From: Lutjanus erythropterus
Taxonomy: Eukaryota; Chordata; Actinopteri; Lutjaniformes; Lutjanidae
Assembly: GCA_020091685.1 (NCBI GenBank)
Contig: CM034612.1
Coordinates: 25,102,655 to 25,166,654, forward strand
Direction of reading: 5' to 3'
Length of the DNA stretch: 64,000 nucleotides
The position numbers were made by a program, and so were the translations under genes. Below are positions 1 to 13,000 of the stretch, one piece after another; position 1 is the stretch's first letter; each line of letters opens with the position of its first letter. The notes under the pieces are model-generated. The model was not told the origin of the DNA. It searched no databases and worked only from the letters and a program-made list of their open reading frames with translations.

Positions 1-1666
1 GCTCATGTTGCTGGCCAGCCTCGAGCCTCTCTGACGGACCCGAACGCATTTATGGAGGCGCGAGAGTCTCAGCACTGCGCGCGGGGGGACAGCGGCTCGC
101 CCTGCGGGTCTGCGCGCGCCTGGACGGTCTGTCCCCACTGTGGTCTCTCCAGCAGAGATATCCGAAGAATGAGGAGAAGAAGAAGAAGCAGAAGAAGAAA
201 AAGAACTAAAAGAAAAAGAAGAATAAGAAAGTTTTAAGTCCCTTTGAAACGAAAAAAACTCCTCAGTTTTGGATAAATAAAACTCCAAGTCTGAATTCGT
301 CTTCAACGTGATGTTCAGTCTTCTATTTAGTTCACCTTGTGCACAAGTGTTCCGCTTAAAAGCACAAGTGGATAACAATACATCTAATTAACAGAAGATT
401 TAACGACATTTCCCGGCGTCAACTGTCAAAACTTATCAAGACAAAACTATCCAGGACTCCCAGAAAGTAAGTAAAGATTAAATTATTCCAAGGATGGTGA
501 TTTAAAAATCCAATTGACGTCTCTTTCCGCAGTGGTCAGAAGTCTCTTTAACCGTGATGCGTCCCAAAGTCCAGCTCGCAGGCTGAACGTCTGTAAAAAC
601 GTCGCACGGTAGCCTCGTTTGCGTCCCTCTTCTTCCAAGGAGTCTTATCAATAAGAAAAGCTCTGTGTGGCTCGGTGCGCCTCAGCCCTGGACCTGCCTG
701 ATTACGCTGCGCTGCTGGTGATGGTGATGGTGTTGGTGGTGGTGGTGAGGGGAATAGCAGCTTTCCAAGAGTCTGCTGTTGGTCTGCGCACTCTCTCCCG
801 CCCCCTGCCTGAGGAATGGGTGATAATCTGCGCACAAAGGAGCGACATTCGTGCACAGAGCCTCGCAGCAGCCGCCACTCTGAGCAATATTTCCTCTGTT
901 GTGAATCATTTATGCAGATATTTCTGAGGCCGGGCCAAGTCCTGTGGGCTTGTTTGCTCGTCTGAATTCTGAATTTTGCCACATGATCTGATATTTTACA
1001 GCACACGCAGCAAAAATATTTGTTATTGTTAACTCTGAGTCAAAATATCAACCCAGTGTCAGTGTGTAGGAGCAGTGGTCAGTAAGTGACCCACGTAAAA
1101 AAATATAAATAAATAAATAACTTTACATGTGTGCTGTAGTGTATTTTATTGTGAGAGTTCTGTAAATTGTATGATAAATTGCAAACACTTATAGTGGTAA
1201 GTACGTTTAATTTTAATTAATTGTAATACACTAGTAGTATGCTTTAATAAAGTGTGCTTTAATTTCACTTCATTAGAAGTGTATTAAAGTATGCTTACAA
1301 AAAGTGCATATGTTCATTTAAAGCAAACATTGCACAAACAAGGTGTAATTTCATTATTCAAACATGCACAATATATTAGCACATACATACATATAGCCAT
1401 ACTTAAAGTGTACTAAGTATAGTATACTAAGTTGCTCCACATTAGCCTGTAAAAGTACACTTTTGTATTGTAATTCCACTTTTCTACAATTTTAATTACA
1501 GTAACAGCTAAAATATACTTATACAAAATTATTTGTACCAATAGAGCAGTCTTCAAGTTAACTAATCATTAACACCCTTGAAGTATCCTGAAATATACTT
1601 TTGTTTTGTAGTTCTTGTTGTACGTTTCTGACATACTAACTAGAATTAATTTATAGTTACTTTTCA

Positions 1667-1699
<33 letters not shown>

Positions 1700-4600
1700 G
1701 ATATAGTGCTTATTTTTTGTTTTTATTTATTAAATGACACTGTTTTCAATGTTTTCAAGTATGGGGTCATTTTAGAGCCTGAAGTTTTGGGGCTGACACT
1801 GACATTTAGGAGTAAAAAATAACAAAATTGATATATTGGCTGATATTCTTTATTTCTAACATAAGGGCATTGAAACTGAATTTCACTTGATATTTTTTTT
1901 ATTAATAACTATAAATAAAAAAACACAAAATAGAACATCTTGAATAGGATCAAAGGATCAAATATACATAAAAATGCTTCTTATAAAACAAAACAAAACA
2001 AAAAAAATTATGAATAAAAAATGTTCGATACTTAACTTTTTTTTTTTTTTTTTTTTTTCGACAAAACTGACACAAAAGTGTATTTTTTGACTGTAGAAAT
2101 ACCAAACAATATCATGAATGTTTTCATACATGAAACATAGGGAGACTTGGCTCTCCTTTGCCCTAAACATACTTCATCTGAATGTCACCAACATGTAAGC
2201 TTGCAAATACAAATTAGGACATTTGTAATTCTAAATCAATACAACTACACATGCCTGCATACTGTATGTGTACAGTATATTGGCAATATAAATTAATTCA
2301 GTTATAAATATAAAATTAATGTACATTTTTTTGAGCTGTAATTATACATTTAGTGTTCATGTTTCAGTAAACATACTGTAGATACAGTCATTTTAATATC
2401 TGTACTAGATTAGATTATCATATGTGTAATCAGTTACTATCAGGTTTCAAGTACAAAGATATATATAGTCTGTACAGTAATCTGATAATGGTTGCTCAGC
2501 ATGTGTTTAAATGAAAAACAGTGGTGTGGAACCAATGGATCATAAGAGAACATGCATGTGTGAGTCAGAGGCACCCTTTCACTTTGTCTGTCATGAATAA
2601 GCAATCATAAGGGCTGATATCAGTAGACACACGTGAATGCTGATTGATCAGTTACAGTGGCCTCAGCCTGAGCTCAGCACACTGGTTCATTATTGGTCAC
2701 TGACTCCTGGTAGATTTGGTGAATACTGATCCAGTCACAGGTTGACACTTGAAGAAATGTTGTATTCTTTGCAGTTTATTGATCACTTTGATCACAATCT
2801 TCAAAGCTCCAAAGTCCTTTCTCCTGAGCCTAAACTTCTCCTTTTTCTTTCTAATTTTCAGCCAAATGCTGTGAAGATGTGATCGAGGTGGCAAAAGAGG
2901 CCAGGAAGAGGAACCTGGGCCCCCTCCACCCTTCCTTCAACCTGGTCAAGGTGATCAAGACCGGCCTGAATCGGGACCTGCCCTCTGATGCGCACGTCCT
3001 GGCCTCAGAACGGCTGTGTGTTTCGCTAACCAGGGTGTCCGACGGGGAGAACGTCCTGGTGTCAGAGTTTAGCTCCAAAGAGGAACTCATCCAGGTGTGG
3101 GCAGGTCTTGGAGAAGCCTTTAGGGCCTCTGTTCCACCAACACAAGTAACATGAAATGGATCTCCTCTGGTTTAACCCTGCACTCTGTCCACAGGCGCTG
3201 ATCTGTAGCTGTTTCATTCCCATCTACTGTGGGCTGATTCCTCCATCCTTCAAAGGAGTGGTAGGTCATGAGGGTTTTGGGATGCACAGCTATTTGTACA
3301 AAATCATATTTCACAATTTTTACGTCTCCTCCTATATAATTGTCACATTCTATGCTCCATTGTATGTGATCAAAACCATACACTGGGAAGCATTGACTGA
3401 AAACAAAGTTAAAATGGGGAAGGAGGTTTGCACGTAAATGTTGCAACAAGCAAGTTGAACAGGAAATCCTTGTGAGTCTGAATGTGGAAGTGTTGTGTTA
3501 AAAGTAGATCACAGTCTGCAAATTGATTGAAATTGATTTGGATTGCCTTTGGGTGCTGCTGCTGCTGCTGCTGTGATTCAAAAACTTATCTTTTATACAA
3601 CAGTATTCCAATAAAACCTAAAAAAAATAAGTCTTGGAAAATAAAGCACCAAAAAATACAGGTCAAGGTGCAATGCTGTTATAGAATAATTTTTCTTTCC
3701 ATTATCAACAGTCATGATTAGTCATTTGCATGTTTAGATAAATGATGGTAATCATTTTGCTTGCAAGTCCTAGTGTCTGATACCTTTACTGCACCTTATC
3801 TGGTACTGGACTTTGACAGTGATTTTATTCAGACTGACAGGTTGGGTTTCACTTTTGGGTGCCAGTGTGAAAAGGCAGCACTAATCTAATCAGACCTGTT
3901 TCCTATCCGCTGTTTCCAGGTCATACACAATCAAAACTAAGTCGGTCAGATTAGATTCAGATGAAGTCATGTTGTAATTACAAAATACCAAGGTCCAGTG
4001 CGTTGCAATAAAGAGAGACAAACAAAATAATAACCCAGTTGCCATGAAAAGTAATAAAAATGCAAAGAAGAATCAGAAGCTTCTAGCTTCAAAAAGAAAA
4101 AGTTAAAACAGGTTTCAGTTCAAGAATCGAATGTGTCTAAAATGTCAGTTGAAATGTCGGCACTGAAAAAATCTGAAGTGTTAGATGAAGGACTTTAAAG
4201 TGTTTTAAGTATCAGTTGAAATGTAAGCTTTGAAAGGCAATGAAGTGTCAGTTGAAGCTCTGAAAGTGAAGCGTTAGCTGCAATGTGAGCATTGTAAGGA
4301 GCCGTTGAAGCACTGAAGGTGGAGTTTCAGTTGAAATGTAAGCATTGAAAGGAGCCGAAGTGCAAGTTTAAGCACTGAAAGCAAGCAAGCATTGAAAGAA
4401 GTTGAGGTGTCAGTGAAATTTCTGCATTGAAAGAAGTTGAAGAAAGGACCTGAAGTAAGTTTAAGTACTGAAAGTGTTTAAAGTGTCAGTGTGAAATGTA
4501 AGCACTGAAAGGAGTTGAGGTGTCTGTGCCACTAACAGCTGATTTGTCAGTTTAAAGTTGATCACAGCAGTGAGTCATAGTTTCAGTTGAAGTGAAAATG

Positions 4601-7030
4601 CTGACAACAGTTAGTATTAGTTCAGCTGTTTGCTTCAACTATCAGTTGAGGTGAATTCAATGAAAGCAGCTGAACTGCCATTTAGGGGTGTCCCGATCCG
4701 ATATTGATATCGGATATCGGTCCGATATCAGCCAAAAAACGAGTATCGGATTTTATCGGACTGCATCTAAAATCTCCGATACAAGCGCTCCGATAAGCCG
4801 TCCATTTTCCGCTCCAGCACTTCTATCCATAGGTGACTCTGGATGCTGACTATTGTTCTCTGTTTGAGTAACATCACTTGATCAAGCCTTTTCTAACATT
4901 CCACACTACAAAATAAGTAATAAAAGTATGTATGATTCGTGCTGATATCGTATCGGATCGATATCAGTATCAGCCAATACTCAAGGCTGCAATATCGGTA
5001 TCATATCGGAAGTGAAAAAGTTGTATCAGGACATCCCTACTGCCATTAAAAGAGTTGAGGAAAACATCTGACAAGCAAATAAACATTAAGTAAAAATGCA
5101 CAGAATGACCATTGCTTCAAAATGCAACTAAATGAATTTAATAAATACATATACACTAGTCATTTACAGTATAAATTTAAATGGTACAATAAGAGTTTTT
5201 AGACAGAGGCAGCAAAGCCTCAGTCACATAATAGATCAATGTAGCAAAACAGGACAACCCTGACAAACACCCTCATTGTGGACATCTTGGTTCATTTCAC
5301 TCTGAATAGAGCCTGTTGTCTCAGTCTTGGTACCAAAGTTCAGTGTCACAACATTACAGGGAACTCAGCGAGTCCAATAAGCTGCTGCTAGATTCAGTTG
5401 AACTGGATATTTGTACATACATGTCTGTTTTCTATCTGCAGACGTTATCTGTAGATTCTGTACATTGTGTACTTTCTGCTGCCTAGACCGCCCCCTTACT
5501 CAGAGACCAGTTTAGTGTGACTCATCAGCTCTGTGCATGAGTGGGCAAGAACTTGAAGCACGACATCTGGTGGATAACACTTGGTGGTCATAGTTTCCTA
5601 GAATGGAGCTGATATGTAATCATAAATTCTTAGAAGTTCCATGACAGGAGTTTGTCTTTTGGTGCTCATAATAAGAGAAATGGAGATAGTGTTTGTGTGC
5701 TTTTAATTCATTGATTGACACAACTATACATTCTTATTTTACAATTAGATAGATTGAAGAGATATGGAAATAAAGTTTCCAAGAAGGAATTTATATTTAC
5801 GTGAATTTTAAAGTCCAAATACTTACAAAAAATGACTTAAGTACAAGATAATGTTTTCAAGAAACCGTTAAAAAGTACCTGCTTAATAAATTACTCAAAG
5901 TAGAGCTGAAGTAGCTATAATGTTTACCATCTTCACCATCAGTTTAGTGTGTTAGCATGCTAACATTTGCTAAGTAGCACTAAACACAAAGTAAAAATGT
6001 CTTGCAGGTATTTGGTCATAGACAAAAGTATTAGACTAACTGAAATTTCAATTTATAATTTAAATTTCATTTTATATGTTATTTTGTCACAGTGTGTCAA
6101 ATAAAACAAGACGTTGGACCCAAAAATGCAGACAGCAGCGGAGTATAAGAAGTTCAAAAGTATTTTAATAACAGACTTCATAAAGCAAATGCAAAGTCCA
6201 AAAATGAAGCACAAATCCAAAGCACGGATGATTGACACATAAGGGTGACAGAGAACTGACACAGAAACAGAGAAAAATGTGGATTGAGACGAGGAGCTAA
6301 TCAGACAGGTAATCAGAAATGATGGGAAAAGGACAAAGACATAGAAATAACAAAAATACTCAACATTAAATACAGGCTTATAGAAGTTATCAGTTTTTAC
6401 AACCATCAGACGTTACAGTGTCTCAGTGGGCTTTACAGGAGACAAACTCCACAAAAAGTTAAAGTGATACTAACATTTTCACACTAAAATGTCTAAAAAT
6501 GCTGGATGTATGCTGTATATTAATAACTAGTAGCAAGTTACTGTAACTTCCATGAAAACCATGAACATGATTTCTGCCAGATAGATTTTCATCAGCTATT
6601 GGTGCTTGGTTAAAAGTGAAGATAACAACTCCCGTGATCCCATGTTACTTCATGACATCATCAAACTACGTCTTTTGTTATTGTTTTGTTACAAGTGCCA
6701 GAACTTATATACTGTGTGTTAAATGCTCCAGTGCTAATCCAACAATAAAGGTGAAAGTGTCAGAATACATATTTTATACTCTGTGTCCACACTGAATGAT
6801 CCTGACCTCCTTTTCCACAGTGACCTACATTCTGTCAGGCAGGCAGATCCAAGCACAGAGGCAAATTTTTTTACCCGGTTAGTCGTCTGCAGCTTCTCTG
6901 CCAAGCTGGATTTTACAACTGGCACCTCAAATAAGGTTAATTCCTTCTCCATGACATTTTAAGCTCTTAATGAGCGAGTCCTCCTTTCATTTTCCAGAGG
7001 CTGAATCTGAAAGGGTACCAGAGCTTTTCA

Positions 7031-7066
<36 letters not shown>

Positions 7067-10000
7067 ATGGGTAAAGTCACCAAAAATTGTGTCACTCATG
7101 TACAAAGATGTCAGTGTTAAAGAGATGTGGGTGTTGTTTTGGTACAGAGTATGTCTGCTGATGAGCAGTCACAGGCTGTGTTCAAATTATGTGACTAAAA
7201 TTTATCATAAGCATAAATAAGCCTTTGTCTGGAGTCTGGCCCCGTTGTCATGGAGCAGCAGCCAAGATCAGTGTCCTATATGTTTCAGTGAGACCTGGTC
7301 TGTCAGGGATGATGCAGTTTGGCATGTGGAGTGGGTGAAAATGTTGCAGTCTACTTGCCAACAAAGTTTAAACTACACTCTTAGAATTAAAGGTCATAAC
7401 TAGAACCGTTAAGCGTTCTTCAGCTTGTCCCCATAGGAGAACTCTCTTTGGTTCCTGTTAGAACCATTAGTAAGATTCTACTTGGAGCCCTTTTACAGGT
7501 CTCCATGTGGGACCCTATAGTTAATACCTAGAACTATCTGTAATGTATTCATCAAGAACCTCCTGTGAGAAGTTCTAAAGGAGAACCCCTCTGTGGTTTA
7601 TTGGTTCCACACAGAACCCCGTCTGGATGTTCAATCCATAATCTTTCCACCTTCTTAAGGTGCTCACAAGAACCCACCCAGAGAGTTTTGCCAAGAATGC
7701 CTTTAAATCACAAAGAATCACAAAGAACCCTTTTCCCTTTGTGTACTTCAACCTTTGAATGAAAGTAGGTACTTTAATACATAACTTCTGTCTGTATGCG
7801 TGTTTCTGTGTTCTCAGCGTTACGTGGACGGTGGGATCAGCGACAACCTGCCACAGTCGGAGCTGAAGAACACCATCACCATCTCGCCCTTCTCCGGAGA
7901 GAGCGACATCTGTCCCCGTGACAACTCCACCAGCTTCCACGAGCTGCGCTTCACCAACACCAGCATCCAGATGAACCTGGGCAACATGTACCGCCTCAGC
8001 AGGGCGCTGTTTCCACCAGAGCCCAAGGTAGGTCACGCTTCAGCTACAGCAGAGGGACGTTCTGCTGCTTCAGACGGTGGAGAAGCTGTAGGGGAGAACA
8101 CAAAAATCTAAATTCTGCACGTTGCTGCTTCTATTAGCTCAGTGTTTTGGTTCTCTCGCTCACATCTGTGGAAGCCCCAAAAGGCAAGTGAGGAAAAATA
8201 TTCTGGCATTACCAGTTTAATTTGTTTGACTTACTTTTTTCACCTGTGAAAACAAATGTACTTTAATCTGAGCTAATCTGCTGTTAGCATTTCCAGCCAA
8301 ACGAGCTTGTCCTCATTGGAGATGGGGTTTCTGTCCAGAATCTTTCCAACCTGTTTCACAGTTGAAAAAAAATCAAGGTACTTAGAAATATTATCCTGGC
8401 AAAACCTTTTTTCACTTTTTCACAGGAAAGAAAACTATTAGATCAAAATGGATCACCACAACCTTTTTTCTTCTCTTGCCACTCAGGACGTGTAACACAT
8501 AGCTGCTAAATAGCCAGACAATATAGAACTTCATAAAGTGACATTTTTTAACATTTGTGTGCAGCATTAAAGTGAGACCATGGAACACTTAAGAGAAGAA
8601 ATAACATTTATGTATGATTACTCTGCATTACAACTTGTTGCCACAGCGGTCATTGTTCTTCAAAAGTGGGGCTGCCCCTTGTCGTATATGAAAGCAGTGT
8701 GGAAGAGGTTTAAGTGCCAGTTCTAGTGCTATCATTTCATTCAGTGTGGTTCTGGCTGACAACAGTAAATCATTTTCACAGCAGCTATCAGTATCAGCTG
8801 ATATATTAAGTTAGGTATCAGGATGAAAATAATGGGTATTGGAACATCTTTAGTTTCTACTGTCTAATGAAATGTTGTCCCAGACTGCGCAATAGGAACT
8901 TGTATAGTCACTTTTTAATTCATTCCTAACTTGAACCTACAAACATCTGCTAAAGTAACATCATCCAAAGCACAGACCCAAATTCTCAGAGGCTGGCAGA
9001 TGTGGTTTAGAACAGGAAACACCCTCCAGCAGGCAGGGATTAATTGAAGTTGCACACTGTGACATTGTAGTGGCATACGGAGTATTTTAAGGCGTTTGCC
9101 TCACTGCCACAAGTGGACAAAGTCCCTTTAAGAGCGCTAGAAGACGCCTGTGTTTTCACCTGCTGTTCCTCTGCTTTATCCAGTGTTCCCTGTTGTTATC
9201 CCCTGTCTGTTGCTGGAATGGCTGTTAGGTAACCTTTAAGAGGAGGTGAGCTTTGACCCTGTAGGGGTTGAGCTGTTTGCCATGTTGTTGTTACACAGTC
9301 TGACTCCTCGTCGCTCCCCTCACGTGTGCATGTGTGTTTGTCGTCTGGATCTCATGATTATGTAATTGGGTGCACCAGTCTGTGTGACGGGGGCACATTC
9401 CTAGAGAGAGGAATTACCTCTCTGTGTCACGCCACACCAAGAACAAGTCTACCCATACATGACTGAGGCAGTAACTCAATGCTCACTTGTTACTAAACAG
9501 TCAGCAGGTGCTGTGTTATTGTGCAAATAAACCAAATTTGAATGCCAAATCAGACAGAGAACTCTGGGTATTTTGACCCGCGATCCTGTGGTCTGACTGG
9601 ATTAGCTGCTGATGTCAGAGCTCTCTTTTACTGTAAAAGTCGCTGTTATGTAATAAAACAAACTGACCATAGTGATATGGCTGTATCAAGGTAAGAATCA
9701 TTTATCTGTCACACAACACAGGGTTACACAACAAAATGAAAGTTGTAGTCCCTTCATGTTACACACACGTATAGATGATTAAAATCAGAATACAGGTAGT
9801 ATGGGTTAAAATAAAACTGAGTTGCAGAATGATTTTTCAGTCATGGAGATGGCCTCAGCAATTAGGGCCATGCAAAGTGGCAAATCTCCAGGGCCAGATG
9901 GTTTCCCAAGCGAATTCTTCAAACAATTCTCAAGTCAACTCTCCCCTTTATTATTGTTGGTATTTGAGGAGTCTTTTGCCTCAAACTCCTTACCTCCAAC

Positions 10001-13000
10001 CATGTGTCAAGCAGTTATTTCGCTGTTACTCAAAAAGGATATAAAACCTCTCAATTGTAGCTCATACCGCCCTGTCTTGCTGTTAAATACGGATGCTAAA
10101 ATCCTTGCTAAAATTCTGGCACATCGCCTTGAAAGCGTCATCCCCTCTATTATTGCATCTGATCAGACAGGATTTCTAAAAAATTGTTACTCTTTTTTCA
10201 ACATTAGGCGATTATTTAATATTCTTTATGATCCCACTCCTTCCGATCCTGGGAACACTGAGGTGATACTTTCACTTGATGCTGAAAAAGCATTTGATCG
10301 GGTGGAGTGGGACTACCTTTTCAAAACCTTAGAAGTTTTTAATTTTGGCCCTAAATTCATATCCTGGATTAAAATTCTATATACTCTTCCAATGGCTGCA
10401 GTGTGCACCAACAACAACCTATCCACCTATTTTGAGCTTAAACGGGGTACGAGGCAGGGATGTCCTCTTTCGCCACTCCTGTTTGCTGTTGCACTTGAGC
10501 CGCTTGCATTGGCTCTGAGACAGAGGTCCTCTATCAAGGGCATTCACTGGGCAGGTTCAGAGCATAAAATCTCACTTTACGCAGATGATATGTTATTGTT
10601 TGTAATGGACCCCCTATCAAGTTTTCCTGAATTACTAGCTTTACTTGCAAAGTTTGGAAAAATATCTGGTTATTAAGTTAACCTTCATAAAAGTGAACTT
10701 ATGCCTACTACCTCGGTGGATGAGATGCATTTTGGATCAGCTCCCTTTAAAATCAGCCCTACAAAATTCAGATACCTAGATATATGGGTTACACATGACT
10801 ACAAAGATCTCTATAAGGCTAATTATCAACCCCTGTTATCTAATCTGAAACAAGACCTTGAACACTGGGACCCCCTGCCCCTCTCTCTAGGGGGCAGAAT
10901 CAATACAGTTGAGATGAATGTACTCCCAAAATTTCTTTATTTATTCCAATGTCTTCCCATCTTTCTGACAAAATCTTTTTTCCACAACCTGAACAGTCAG
11001 ATATGATCCTTTATATGGCATAAAAAAACCACCTAGGATTAACCAAAACATATTGCAGAGACCTTGTACAGCCGGTGGTATGGCACTTCCAAACTTTATG
11101 TACTATCACTGGGCTGCCAGTATAAGAGCATTGTTATATTGGATGAGGAAGCATGTCACTAGCCCTGAATGGACGATGTTGGAGAGGGCATCCATTGGGT
11201 CTACTTCACCTATGGCTTTATTATGTTCCAAATTACCATTATATCAGCCCATCTCAGTTTTCACCTCTAATCCAGTTGTTATCCACTCACTTAAAACGTG
11301 GTATCAGTTTAGACGGTCCTTTGATCTCACTGACCTTTCTTGTGCTGCACCAGTAACAAGAAATCATATGTTCACTCCATCAATGATGGACAAGGCTTTT
11401 GATATCTGGTCAAGGAGTGGAACAGGTGCATCATCTGACCTATACATTAACAACAGATTTGCCTCCTTTGTACAGTTATCACAGAAATGTAATCTTCATA
11501 AGTCCCATTTTTACAGGTATTTACAAATCAGAGGTTTTGTGGCTTCTAACTCTGCCTGCTTCCCATTATCTCCTCCTGAAACTATGCTAGAAACATTTTT
11601 TAAATATAATGTTGACACCAAACAGATTATAAGAAGAATTTATACACTACTTATCACACATAATGCAAATAATCTGGATCTTCTCCGAAATAAATGAGAA
11701 GCAGACCTAGAGGAAAAAATTCCTGAAGTAATTTGGCAAAAAATTATACAGAGAATTTACTCCTCCTCAGTATGCCTTAGGCACACTGTGGTTCAGTTTA
11801 AAATAGTGTACCGTCTTCACTGAACCAAAGACTCTCTAAGATTAAGAGGGATATTGATCCTACATGTCACCGATGTAAACAAGCCCCGCCTACATTACTA
11901 CACATGTTTTGATCATGTCCCAATCTGTACAATTTTTGGCAATCTATCTTCAAGACATTCTCTAGAATATGTGGAAAGACAGTAAACCCTTCCCCACTGA
12001 TTTCACTGTTCGGTGTGACTCCAGTGGATGCTTCTCTCCCTGGGCGTTATATAAATATGATGGCTTTTTGCTCTTTGCTGGCCAGGAGGCTTATTTTGTT
12101 CAGATGGAAAGATGCTCTCCCTCCAACTATGGCCAATGGACTACAGAGGTTATGTGTTATATCCATCTTGAAAAAATTAGATATACTATTAGGGGTCCAC
12201 CAGAAAACTTTATGTTGCCTGGCAGCCATTTTTTCCTGTAGAAGATATGGCAGCTGCCAGTATCTCCATGTAACCCTAGTGCATGTGTACCTGCACCTGG
12301 GTGGGTGGTAGGAACTTAACTGTTCTGTGTTCAAATTGTCTGCTTATTTCTTATACATTAATATAAATATATTAATAAAGACCTTAATAAAAAAATAAAA
12401 CCATATATACAGCTACATATATGCATATACACAGGAAAAAATTCTGTAGTGCATTTAACATGTGATTGGTCAGATATGTGCATGTGTGGCTTGTCCACTG
12501 CTCATCTCTCATACTACTAGACTCATAAGCCTAATATTCTTTGTGCACACTTATGACTGTATGCTCAAGGTCCTCTTGTGGTTGTGGTTACTCACATTTT
12601 TGAAGAATCTTGAAAAACCTATTTTATTGACTGCTCCAACCGCTGACTCCTCACTCCTCTTAACCTGATAGGCTAAAATCACGGCTTGCCTAGTCATTGC
12701 AGTCCACTGGTCCACTAGCAGACAAATGAGAGATGCAGACTTCACTACAAAATCAACTGTAATTCACTTAATTCTGAACCAATTTTCATGAAATTTGGTT
12801 TGTGTAAACATGAAATATTAGACATGATAGTGGTTACTTGTTAGAGTTTCAGTATAAATTCTAGATCTATTATATTGTTGTAAAGCCTCCTGGTTGCTTG
12901 TAATGTTCTAAAGAAATAACAGCATGTTCTAAATAAAGAACACAATGAAGAAATTTGGACTTTCTGTCCTGTTTATTGTTTTCTTATTAAGTTTATACTG

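Larger units (their letters stand above)
3261..7817 (+). other. pnpla3 intron between the CSCFIP and DGG exons
   Basis: The donor is GTAGGT at 3261 and the acceptor is TTCTCAG ending at 7817. The intron holds a short (TGC)n run near 3557-3575, a degenerate minisatellite (4140-4670), a hAT-type MITE (4683-5039), a dispersed repeat (6080-6420), an (AAAT)n tract (7032-7068) and a GAACC-rich dispersed repeat (7376-7740). No additional exon is apparent. Confidence 0.7.

Noticed and set aside
52-237. 61-codon ORF with an Arg/Lys tail at the window start
   Set aside because: Its frame is not the one that splices to the next pnpla3 exon. The basic tail is translation of an intronic purine tract after the donor at 127.
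548-1006. Minus-strand ORF of 152 codons in pnpla3 intron 1
   Set aside because: Low-complexity Pro/Ser and Arg runs arise from the GC-rich TGG/TGA tract. There is no recognisable domain and no splice context.
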